NCBI GenBank assembly: GCA_023014335.1
Contig: JAECYW010000001.1
Span: forward strand, 1,922,001 to 1,986,000
DNA length: 64,000 nucleotides
Direction of reading: 5' to 3'
Origin: Galerina marginata
Taxonomy: Eukaryota > Basidiomycota > Agaricomycetes > Agaricales > Galerinaceae
Shown piece after piece: positions 30,690 through 40,512 of this stretch. Both the position numbers and the translations under genes were made by a program. Position 1 is the stretch's first letter. Every line of letters starts with the position of its first letter. The notes under the pieces are model-generated. The model made no database searches, was not told the origin of the DNA, and was given only the letters and a program-made list of their open reading frames with translations.

Positions 30690-32864
30690 TTAAATGCTCT
30701 ACATTCTGAGTCGCCCGTACTGTAGATGAAATGCTTGTACGATATGTGTATATTTTGTGTCCTTTTTTATTTTATATTTTATGTATATTATCTCACTGGC
30801 TGAATATTAAATCACATAAGAAAGAAAGCGGAATGGCCTGAAGGCCACGTGATGGGTCCCAATGCTTTCTTCACCAAACCGCGACGTTTCAAACCTGCTT
30901 CCAACTTGCTTCCAACCCTTTGCGCCGGACAACTTGCGGTTTTGCCTCGTCCTTGGCTCGTCAAGTCGCATTCCTTCTCTTTGCTGCGCTGTCGTCAATA
31001 CTTACAGCGGCACAGTCCTTTCCTCTTGCCCGCGCTGCCCGGCCGTCAAAATCTAATCGGCACCCTCTCAGCAATTGAGGAAAGCCTGCTCCTGATGCTT
31101 GCGCACGCGCCCCTCCCCCTCCCCCCCTCTGCATATTCAAACCTCAATCACTGTGCAGTCCCCGAGGAAAGAAGTCATGGTTACTTTCATTCAGAAAATA
31201 CAATGCAGCGACAAGTGCTGCCTGGCTTGCATGTTGTGGGTCGATTCCCTTTACATTCCCATCCATCATCTCACATATGTTCTGTAGGCTGGCCTATCCC
31301 CTTGCCTATTCCCTTTATTCTTGCCCACTGTCCTTTCTTCGGAATTTGGCCCCACAGTATTTTCGATGCTTTGAAACCACAGGCGACCTTATGCTGACAG
31401 CAGGTACTTCAAAACTTGGATTGTGGGATTAGAGTATGTGTTTTTCCTTTCTTTTTTCTACTTGATTGCATACTAACCGCTACCAATGCTCCTGGGCATT
31501 GATCTCGGAGATGGAGGCGCCGCAGTCAAGCCCAACAAGGGCGTCGGGACCAGGGCAGTGGTTTTGGGGTTTTTCCAAAGCTTGCGCTGGCCTTTTGTAC
31601 TCATGTTCAAACTGGCTGTTGTAAGCGGTGAGGCAAGCCACGACATCGATTCGTAATTAGGAAGGATGCGAGGCAAGGTGCGGCGGTTCTGACCTATGGC
31701 CTCAACTTACAATGCTGTTTTATTTTCGCTTTAACAGCTGCATGACTGCACAAGCACAACAACCTTGCTCTGCCGTGGCTGGCTACTAGCGAAATCCGTC
31801 TACGGCTGGACGTTTGAGGTCGACTTTGAGGCCAAGGTTAAGGCAGCTCTATCTAAGTATGGCTGTAGAATGAAGCGAGTAAGTATTTGAAGACAATACA
31901 AACCGTTGCTTACTTTATTATCATGACAGTTTGCTCAAGATTCACACAGCAGCTAGGCTCCTTGAATGCCCAACTTTGACGCGACACGGCGCTAGGAAGA
32001 GGGTAGGCAAGTTTTCGAATACATATACAAGCTGATACTTATTTTTAGCAGCTCTGATAGCCCCGCTCCCCATGTATCCTCAGGCTCTGAAGAGGTTCTT
32101 CCAGCTCTCTGCCCTGCCAACGTCGTTTTGAAACACAACAACAGCCCAATTGCTTCTAGGAAGACTGACTACTGACAAAGTTGGCAAGGTACGGAGAGGA
32201 TCACCTTTTCTATGGGCAGTGCTGGGGCCTGTATTCCGAAGGTATGGGCCATTCTTTGGCTATAGCTTGTGGTATGGCTGATGCGTTTTATCTTACCAAG
32301 CCATTGGCAACTAGTGAACCATAGACCGAGAGGGTGGCTTACAACAACCAGCTACGCTGTGCTTTCAGCCCCGCACACACGATCTGCTACAAAATCCAGT
32401 TCCTGGCTCGGTGCCTTTCCAGCTTGTGTTTCGCCTTCTCGCAGCAAGCGCGGTTTGACGGAAGATGCCTTTGTCTGCTTGGACAACCTGGGCTCATGTT
32501 CTGTAAAGAAAATGAATGGCCAGACTGACTAGCTTCTGCCACTGCTCGATTTTTTGGTATGCTCTCAAATGCACGCATTCTCTCCTTGCATCTATTTGGG
32601 AACACAGTGACAAGGTCTACACTGGATGGCATGTACAACTACTGTCTTCTCTGAATACATCTCCTGTTTATTTATTCTGAATCACTATTCTGTATTTTTT
32701 TGCCCTTCAATGCCAATGACTTCGAAAGAAGGGGCAGGAGGTTGTTGTGACTGTGACCATAGTTGTTACTACAAAACCACTCTCATATCCGTGTACGCCT
32801 GCGTACGCTTCCGCTTGCGTACGCTTCCGCTCTTGCTCCTCTGCCAATTCCTGTAACAGACAGG
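30690..32864. other. Gene-poor stretch upstream of the transposase
   Basis: No secure gene. A short gene-like trace lies at 31486-31880: a MLLGIDLGDGGAAV start, a possible intron and a GWTFEVDFEAKVKAALSKYG end. It lacks a recognised family. A CTGCGTACGCTTCCGCT unit is duplicated in tandem at ~32808-32840, possibly subterminal to the Tnp2 element. I could not find terminal inverted repeats. Confidence 0.4.
31905..32115. repeat. Another copy of the dispersed repeat family
   Basis: Colinear with 20990-21180: ATGACAGTTTGCTCAAGATTC, then TTTGACGCGACACGGCG, GTAGGCAAGTTTTCGAATA, and GGCTCTGAAGAGGTTCTTCC. The GCAAGTTTTCGAATA portion also matches the repeat unit carrying the fold-back insertion. Confidence 0.55.
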
Positions 32865-35800
32865 ATGGTCAAGAAATCATCAAAAACATCAAAGAAGCCG
32901 TCTGTTGGAGAACGCCTAAAATTCTGCAATTGTTCATCTTTCTGCCATGAAAAACTTACGCTGAGGGCAAGGAGACGGCACTACAAACAAGCTGGCCGCC
33001 CGTTTTCTACTTTAGAGGATTCCTCTTCAGATGCCTCCAGCCTTCAAGTTGACTCAGACGACATAGCCAGCGATTGCGAATCTGAATGCACCAGGCAGGT
33101 TTTCAGAGAGTTATCTTCTTGGAATATGCAGTAACGATGGTTTGACATTAGGAGCAGTATAAACAAGTTCTGGCAGGCTAGCTACTCAGATGCAGAAGCA
33201 GAAGACAACATGGAGCTGTCTCTCGAATGCCCAATGGATGCCAATGCAGGAGAAGCCGGTTCACTTAACTCAGACAAAGCTGTCGTCCCAATGGACTTGG
33301 ACGCCGACTCTTCCTCCGTGATTACAGACTGTGGATACTCTAGCAGCAATGGATCTGACACTCAAATTGACTACGACTCGGAGTTTGATGGATACAAGGC
33401 CTATGATGAACTTGAAGAAACAAAGGCAAAACTACGTGACGAGAAGGAGTTGGAGGACCAGTTGAAAGATTTGGAAGAAATATTGGATGCAGATGAATAT
33501 GCCGAGCTCTGGGAGTTAAGTGAGTGTTTTCATGCTGATACGTATTGGATACTGTCTAATAGGCTGTATTCCAGGGGAAGAAGAGTTGACGCCACAGGAT
33601 TTAATTGATATCCATGCATTTAAGCTTAAATTGGTCTCAAACATGTCAAGAGTTGCCTTCCAACAAATGCGTGACGCATTTCATGATGACCTTGAAATAA
33701 GCAGCCTATATGTTATCATTCACAAAATTTCGATCCTCTCGGGTGTCCTTCCAAAGTGGATTGACTGTTGCATTAACACTTGTATCGCATACACCTCCGA
33801 GTTCGAATTTGAAAAGTCTTGCCCTCTATGCGGCGAACAGCGATTTTCAGAGAATGGTGAACCAAGGCGTGTCTTTTGCTACCTGCCCCTTACTCCTCGA
33901 CTCCAGAAGTACTGTGCCAATGCCAAGACTGCCAATGAGCTTGGCTATCGAGCAGAATATACTTCATCCAACAGACGCACCACTGAAGATGACATACCGC
34001 CTCCCTTAGTCGATGTTGACTCTGATGAAGACGATGAAGAAATGGACGCTGCTGAGAAACACACAATTGGAGATGTTTTTGACAGCGAGCATTACAACAA
34101 CCTCCGTAGAAAAAAAGTTGTAATCGACGGAAAGGAAATGCCTTACAGATATTTTTCACAGGACACAGACATAGCATTTGCCACATGCTTGGATGGATAC
34201 CTGCTCTACAAACGTAGACGAGGAGGCCCTTCCGCCACTCCTATTCTTGTTCAGCTCTATAACTTGCCCCCAGAGGTTAGGACCCACATGCATCGTTTGC
34301 TTTGCCTTGGTGTCATCCCTGGTCCAAGATCGCCCAAGCGTCTGGATACCTTTCTCTACCCACTGGATCAAGAACTCGTTGACCTAGCAAAAGGAGTCAA
34401 GACGTTCGACTGCAGAACCAAAGAATATTTTGACCTCCGGGCATACAACCTATTTACTTTGGGAGACATCATTGCAGTAGAGAAGTTCCTCAATATCAAG
34501 GGGCATAATGGAAAATGTCCCTGTCGATCCTGCCAAATAACAGCTGTTGCCTCGTCAAACAAGGCTCGCACATACTATGTTCCCTTAGGCCGACCGCTAC
34601 CAGCAGTAAACACTTGGGACCCCAGAGATCTACCTATGCGCCAGCATGAGCATTGGGAAATTGTGACTCAAAAGATTGCGAAAGCTCCAAACAAAAAGAA
34701 GCAGAATGAAATAGCCATGCGCTGCGGAATAAAAGGAATGCCTGCTCTTCGACGTGTAGGATCCATGGACTATGCAAGAGGATCACCTTGGGATTATATG
34801 CACCTTGTTCTTGAGAATGCCATCCAAAATCTTGTTAAACTCTGGATGGGACGCTACAAAGGCCTAGATTCCGGTGATGGAGACTTCATTATTCCTGAGG
34901 ATATATGGAAGCAGATTGCTGAAGAAACGGCGGCATCTGTTGCTGAAATTCCAGCTGCCTTTGTACGAGCACTGGGGAATCCATACGATGACATGGCTAA
35001 CCTCAATGCTGAAGGCTGGTCTTTTTGGTTTATGTTTATTGCTCCTATCCTTCTTCGAGGTCGACTGAAGGCAGCCTACTATAAGCACTTCTGCACCTTC
35101 GTTGACATCATGAAGACAGCTACACAGTTTTCCCTCACTCGCACTGAAATTGATCTTCTCGAAGAAAAGATTATCAAATGGGTTGAAGAATTTGAAAGGT
35201 GAGCTTCAGAGGTTAAACCAGTAATGCTGCTTACAGAAAGAAATCGCAGACTTTATTACCAATACAACTCAGCTCGTTTATCCACTTGCGTTCTCACAAT
35301 TCATGGATTACTTCACCTTTGTGACAACATCAGATTCTGTGGACCTGTGTGGACCACCTGGACTTTCTGGATGGAGCGATACTGCGGATATCTTCAAGGA
35401 GCCTTAAAGTCGAAGGTTAGCCCATGGGCTGACCTCAATAACAGAATCCTTCACAAAACGTGCTTAAACCAAATTGACATATATTATAATCTGAAAGCTG
35501 AAGTTGAACATACTGATCAACTATCCAGATGGGAGCGTATAATTCCATCATGTAAGTAAGTTACAAATTTATGTTGGGCTCATAATCTAATGTTTGAATA
35601 GATCCCAATTCGATTCTACGACCTCCTATCAGAAATTTTGTTTTAGACCACACTATGCAGAGAAGAATTGCAGGATATATTCATGTCGTTATTGGAAGGG
35701 AAACAAGCGAAATTAAAAAACGTTTGCCGCCTGTTATGCGTCAGTGGGGCAAAGTTAGGATCGCAAATGGAGGTGATTCCATCCGCTCCCATTCTGCCCG

Positions 35801-36253
35801 TTTACCGCAAAAACAGGAGCGGAATATGTCTTATGTTAGGGTAAGTATGTTTTAACTTGCTGATTTTAGAATGAATTATTAAGGGGCTTTATTCTACAGT
35901 ACGAAATTGAAGTGATAGATGCTGACAGGAGAAAATCCAGGGAGATTTTCTATGGAAGACTGGACATGATTTTGGAATTTAACATACCGGATCACCCATT
36001 TTGGGGAGAAATGGGGGGTCAAACCAGGCTTTTGGCAGCTATTACGCCCTGCATTACCAATGGAGTCGATGGCGCCAAGAAGGTGGCGACCTATAGAGCT
36101 ACAACAGCTCAGATTTTCACAGATTTACGGGCGATATCCAGTGTCATTGGGAGGGTAAAAACCAGAGGCTATTGGGGGATTATTGATAGGAGTGGGGATT
36201 ATGCAAGGACAGTGTTTGTTGATGACGTCGACACAAGGGATAGCAATTCATAG
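32865..36253 (+). CDS. Tnp2-type transposase (CACTA/Plavaka-like), one internal stop
   Basis: Moves a class II DNA transposon. Exons 32865-33519, 33575-35198, 35250-35551, 35602-35840 and 35900-36253 sum to 3174 nt and give 1057 residues. The N-terminus is basic and Cys-rich, then acidic. The transposase core has CPLCGEQRFSENGEPRRVF, IGDVFDSEHYNNLRRKKVV, DIAFATCLDGYLLYKRRRGG, LPPEVRTHMHRLLCLGVIPG, FDLRAYNLFTLGDIIAVEKF and KGHNGKCPCRSCQI. These are hallmarks of fungal Tnp2 proteins, with plausible catalytic acids in FATCLDG and the later helical region. The C-terminal part contains STCVLTIHGLLHL and WMERYCGYLQGALKSK. One in-frame TAA (33132-33134, context SSWNMQ stop RWFD) interrupts exon 1; the rest is clean. 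Translation could restart downstream. Terminal repeats were not found. Confidence 0.8.
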
Positions 36254-37084
36254 TATTCAAGTTATCAATTGCTTCATGTCCATAATTATTATCGCTCAAT
36301 GTACAGCAAGGGTTGGTGTTTTCTTAGCCACCACAATTCAACACCAGGTCAACGGCAATCGTTCCTGTTATAAGTGCACCAGATTCTGCGGTTACCAGGA
36401 ACATTGTTTGCCGTTGTTCTGGACATAGCACATTTTGATGTGCAGTAAAGACATTAATCATTCATAGTCCGACTGGCTTACAAGGCATGCTGACCCTATA
36501 ATCAGCAAACTGTCACTTTCCGGGCCGGTACATATTATTGTTCCCCAGGAACGCCTATTTCTCTTGTTCCATAATCACTAAACCCTAACCCACGAACCCT
36601 TGGCGTTCCGGCAAACTAATCTAGGCTGTCAAACTGAACACCAAAAGGGGTAGACACTAGGAAATGCTGTCGAAATTGAAGCCTTCCTGTTTTGGCATGA
36701 CATGGTCCTGTTCTCGCTTCCCACAGTGTAGACTTTCCGAGCAAGGCGAGACCCTAGGCCGGTTCATAGCCCAAGGCACTAGTTCGGGAATGCGAAACCA
36801 TTCCTAAGCTAGTTGTAAATCAGAATGAGCAATAATCCTCAGGACAATAGATTCCTGGGGACTGTCAGACCAAGAGCGCCCATGAGCAACACGGCGTTGA
36901 CTGACCTGTTGCAGTCGGCGAAGTCGTCGAAGAGTCGCGATCAACACTGCCACCTTTATCCGGTGGTTATTTTTGGAAGCCTCTCTCCGGCTGTTCCAGG
37001 CTGTTCCTTTACCACAGGCTCCTGCCACCCGTTATGCAGCTTCAGATGAATGCAAATATAATTAAGTATATGAAATAAGATAGA
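36254..37084. other. Intergenic stretch between transposase and RIB1
   Basis: It should contain the 3' end of the Tnp2 element and the 3' UTR of RIB1. AACCCTAACCC at 36581 is a single telomere-like string, not an array. No gene seen. Confidence 0.4.
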
Positions 37085-38620
37085 CTAATAAATAGGGATG
37101 GCTGGATCTTCCATCCATAATGGCAACATATGACCCATACGAAGTACTTTCGTTCGTAGGTATTTATCCAGGTCGTCACCGTAAACCGCCTTTCCACCAA
37201 TGAGGGTTGCACCAGCCGTTTTCTTTGTCTCGATTTCCTCCGCTTCAACAGAATTCACATGGATATGTAATTCATTCGTCGAATTTTTCGCTTCGGCCTC
37301 TGCATGTCGGTGCTGCCAGCTCCTAGGGATCATCGACACTCGCTCCGCCACTTGGATGCCTTCCTTCTCCAGAGCTTCCACCTTGTCCGGATTGTTCGTT
37401 AAAACTCTAACACCTTCGGAAATGGAGCGTGACGAGTCTGATCCGAGACCCAAGTCACGCAAGATGGCCCCCGCGATTTCGTACCCCCTTTCATCCGCTT
37501 TATGACCGAGCATTAAGTTTGCAGTGACCGTGTCGTGGCCCATATCCTGCAGGTTGTACGCGCGGATTTTGGACAATAGGCCAATTCCGCGTCCCTCTTG
37601 TCGGAGATAAATTATTGCACCGCGTCCCGGAATGGTAGTTTGCGGACTAGACGGAAGCGTGATCGGCAAGGAGATCTGTCGAATAGCTTCGTCGAGTTGC
37701 TCGCCACAATCACACCGCATACTCCCGACTGTCTCTCCAGTGAAACACTCGGAGTGAATTCGAATAAGCGGCGGCGGAAGAGCGTCTCTGAGTATACCAG
37801 AACTCGGGCTAGGCAGAATCGGGTTGGAGGGGCGCTGTGAACTTGATGAGAGTCGGCCGACATATGCACCCCGGATGATGCGGTCCATTTCGGTTTCATG
37901 CTCGGTCCAAACAGCATCCAGAGAGCGCGAACGTATGGGAGAAGCAATGGCCGGAGGGTCCGAAGGTTCTGTGAGTTGAGCTGGGTCAATGACAATGGCA
38001 AGATGCTCCTTGCTATCCCGGTTGTTGTGATATAGGTGCAAGAAAGCCGGACCGTGTGGTGTGGGTATACGGGTGCGGGCCATGCATTTGACCTGTAGTG
38101 GTGGTAACGATTGACTTGAAGAAGGTGGGATGGATTCTGAGATGGATTGGGCTTTTGGCCGAGTCTTGACTTCGGCATTAGTTGGTGCGGTGGAGGATAT
38201 CAAGGAAGGACGTCGTTTCTTGGACGCGGGTGGGAGATTGTCTGCCGACTTTAGAGGATCTGTCTCACGAGGGTGGTCATTCTCTTTACCCTCTTCGGTG
38301 GTAGCGAGACGCTGTCTGCGAGGTGCCTGACGACTAACATAGGCAAGACGTTTGCGACCAGCCTTGGCCGAAGCGTCTTCGCCCGTGTACTTTGTCCAGT
38401 CCCAAGCACCCTCGGCCTGGGGCAGCATTACTCCAGGAAAGAAATCGTGGTGATAGTGATTCCTGGTTACATGGGGTCCAGATGCAGCTGCAGCTGCGAT
38501 GAGAAGGGGGTCGAGGGCAGCATCCCGACGGGCAAAGGCAGACTTTGCGGCCTGGGGATTTGGACCGGTGAGAACGTCGAGTAAAGCGTCGTCCTGGGGG
38601 AGAACGTGGGGGAAGGTCAT
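37085..38620 (-). CDS. RIB1: GTP cyclohydrolase II (riboflavin biosynthesis)
   Basis: First committed step of riboflavin synthesis: it opens GTP to a diaminopyrimidine with loss of formate and pyrophosphate. Single exon, 511 residues. A fungal N-terminal extension of about 280 residues (low complexity, with RVTRNHYHHD-like and MARTRIPTPHGPAFLHLYH blocks) precedes the catalytic domain. The zinc site is SECFTGETVGSMRCDCGEQL (three Cys). The GTP-binding and catalytic segments are GAIIYLRQEGRGIGLLSKIR and YNLQDMGHDTVTANLMLGH, ending VRVLTNNPDKVEALEKEGI. All key residues are present. The start ATG is supported by the absence of upstream frame and by the divergent neighbour 222 bp away. Confidence 0.93.
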   Translation of the reverse strand: MTFPHVLPQDDALLDVLTGPNPQAAKSAFARRDAALDPLLIAAAAASGPHVTRNHYHHDFFPGVMLPQAEGAWDWTKYTGEDASAKAGRKRLAYVSRQAPRRQRLATTEEGKENDHPRETDPLKSADNLPPASKKRRPSLISSTAPTNAEVKTRPKAQSISESIPPSSSQSLPPLQVKCMARTRIPTPHGPAFLHLYHNNRDSKEHLAIVIDPAQLTEPSDPPAIASPIRSRSLDAVWTEHETEMDRIIRGAYVGRLSSSSQRPSNPILPSPSSGILRDALPPPLIRIHSECFTGETVGSMRCDCGEQLDEAIRQISLPITLPSSPQTTIPGRGAIIYLRQEGRGIGLLSKIRAYNLQDMGHDTVTANLMLGHKADERGYEIAGAILRDLGLGSDSSRSISEGVRVLTNNPDKVEALEKEGIQVAERVSMIPRSWQHRHAEAEAKNSTNELHIHVNSVEAEEIETKKTAGATLIGGKAVYGDDLDKYLRTKVLRMGHMLPLWMEDPAIPIY

Positions 38621-38842
38621 TGCGGGGGGGAGAAAGGTATTAATGGGACGGAGTAGGATAGAGATTATTTAAATGGCGGAGAGATAATAAATGCACAAAA
38701 GGACGCTTATTCACATGCCGAATGACCGGCTGGGCTGACTAAGCGTGTTTGTGATCGGTGAATTCGATGACTTGAAGAACTGACGCTGGTTGCAACTCTT
38801 ACTCACCAACAACCATGGGGCCGTGGTAGGCCCTTTTCAAAA
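38621..38842. promoter_or_regulatory. Shared bidirectional promoter region
   Basis: This 222-bp interval separates the divergent starts of RIB1 and the PPxY membrane-protein gene, so it must hold both promoters. No specific factor site is claimed. Confidence 0.55.
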
Positions 38843-39596
38843 ATGCACCTCTTCTACATCCTATTTCTTTTGGTATCATTGTAAGCCCTTCTCCGCCCTC
38901 TTTGGCCCGTTGCTCACCGCTTATCGCAGCGCGACTGCGGCACCTACTAGTTCTACTACATCGCACACACCGACGCTCTCTAATTCTCCGTCTCATTCTC
39001 CCTCCACCTCGGCTCACAGGAATACATCTTCACGGACACCACACATATTTACAACACATGCCCAGTCTATCCAGATTCTTACACGTCCTGCGTTACCGAC
39101 ACGCTCTCGAGAATCCCCCTTCCCCATCCACACAAGACCGCCACCGCCGCCCCCGCCCTTCGCACAAGCTCGTCACAGTCAGAAACCCATCAGCATTGCA
39201 TTCGAGGTCCTCGGCGGCCTTTTCGCATCGCTAATATTTTTCAGCGTCGTCCGTTGCTGCTATAACTACAAGAAAACTCCACATCGGGATAGAATCGCCG
39301 ACATTCTCCACAGACACAACCTGCAGCGCGAGCTTGAAGAGCTCGAACGCAATCCTGCTGCCATTCGTCGCCCGTCTCTACGCGAGCCAGCCCCTCCATA
39401 CTTCCCCCGGCCCCCCTCCTACGACGAGATGGTTCCCCCTCAACCAGTCCGAACAGCTCCTCACGCAGAGTATTCCGCAGTATCCATGTATAGCCCACCT
39501 CCTTCTCCCCCAATGTCCCAACGAGTATTGCCCGGCTCCACCTCGACTGCGCCTACTCACCCTATAAACCCGATACCACAAATGCCAAGTGGATAG
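38843..39596 (+). CDS. Single-pass membrane protein with PPxY motif
   Basis: Exons 38843-38880 and 38930-39596 give 234 residues. The signal peptide MHLFYILFLLVS is split by the intron. A Ser/Thr/Pro-rich, probably O-glycosylated ectodomain of about 110 residues follows. One transmembrane helix (FEVLGGLFASLIFFSVV) comes next, then a Cys pair and a basic stop-transfer (RCCYNYKKTPHRDR). The cytosolic tail has a coiled segment (LQRELEELERNPAAIRR) and PRPPSYDEMVPP. The PPSY core is a classic ligand for WW domains of Rsp5/Nedd4-type ubiquitin ligases, so the tail may recruit a ligase. The family is otherwise unknown. Confidence 0.7.
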
Positions 39597-40512
39597 CATC
39601 GACTGCTTGCTTATTTTTGCGCTCCTTCGTCTGCCACCACCTTTACCTCCGTTGTGAACATAACGCAGCGGAATGGCAGTTTCCCCCACGCCCTAGGGAT
39701 TGTGCTCTCACGTTGGGTGTCTTCCTTTCCCACAGCGGGCTAACATATCATCCCATAGACATCCCCCGCATACCTCGACGCCTCTTCATGGGCATATGAA
39801 CACTATCTTTACTTTATTCACACCACGCATCTCGGCCTCTACTGTTGCATATTATTCTTAAATGGTTCCTTTGTAGGCAAAGCAAAGGATGATTTTCTTG
39901 CTCTCCTTCATTCACTACATGTAACAATACCAATCGCAATCAATCAATCCGAATCAGCCTAGGATAGCGCCGTCGGTCCCTGCCCCGGTGCGTATTTTTA
40001 TCGAAGACGAACCAAAGAGGACTCGGTGCAGCTCGTTGCTTAGTCGGCCCAACGACGATGTCTAGGGCCCCTGGCTGCGCTTGATCCTAGATTGCCGATG
40101 ATCCCTGAATGCGGTCAACAACCGAGATACCCATTGCCCAGCGCTCCACTAGGGATCGTAGAAAGTATATCAGCTGTATTGTACACCAGCTGTATTGCGT
40201 TCTTAAGCCAGTAGTCGAGTAATTCATTTTTGGAAGTCTAGCCAATGACGCTTGCCCATCGACATTGAGATAAGAAACATCTGAAGGATAGTGCCAATCA
40301 AAATTACGGCCATGGTATCATATGGGCGCTCTTGCAAGCAAATAATACAGGAACGGCCTGCAGACATGTGTGCAAGTCGTGGCGGAACTGATTTAGAAGG
40401 CGGTCCGAATGTAAGTAGGATCAGGCCGACCCTGATTAGGCAAATGTGGTCAATTGCATTCGTCTTCAAAGTCGCAACTCATTCGACGCGTTTTTTTTCG
40501 CATGTAACACAC
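39597..40512. other. Intergenic stretch
   Basis: 3' UTR of the membrane-protein gene and the promoter of the coiled-coil gene. TCAATCAATC near 39940 is a short direct repeat. No coding unit recognised. Confidence 0.35.

Noticed and set aside
30849..31397. 182-codon plus-strand frame
   Set aside because: Composition (Pro/Leu/His/Ser) and lack of motif look like chance opening in CT-rich DNA.
32865..36253. Kyakuja-Dileera-Zisupton transposase
   Set aside because: Expected near TET/JBP genes in agarics, but the CPLCGEQRF, DVFDSEHY and KGHNGKCPCR strings are those of Tnp2 (CACTA/Plavaka) proteins.
36581..36591. Telomere-like AACCCTAACCC
   Set aside because: A single copy and part; no array, and dense genes follow on the right.
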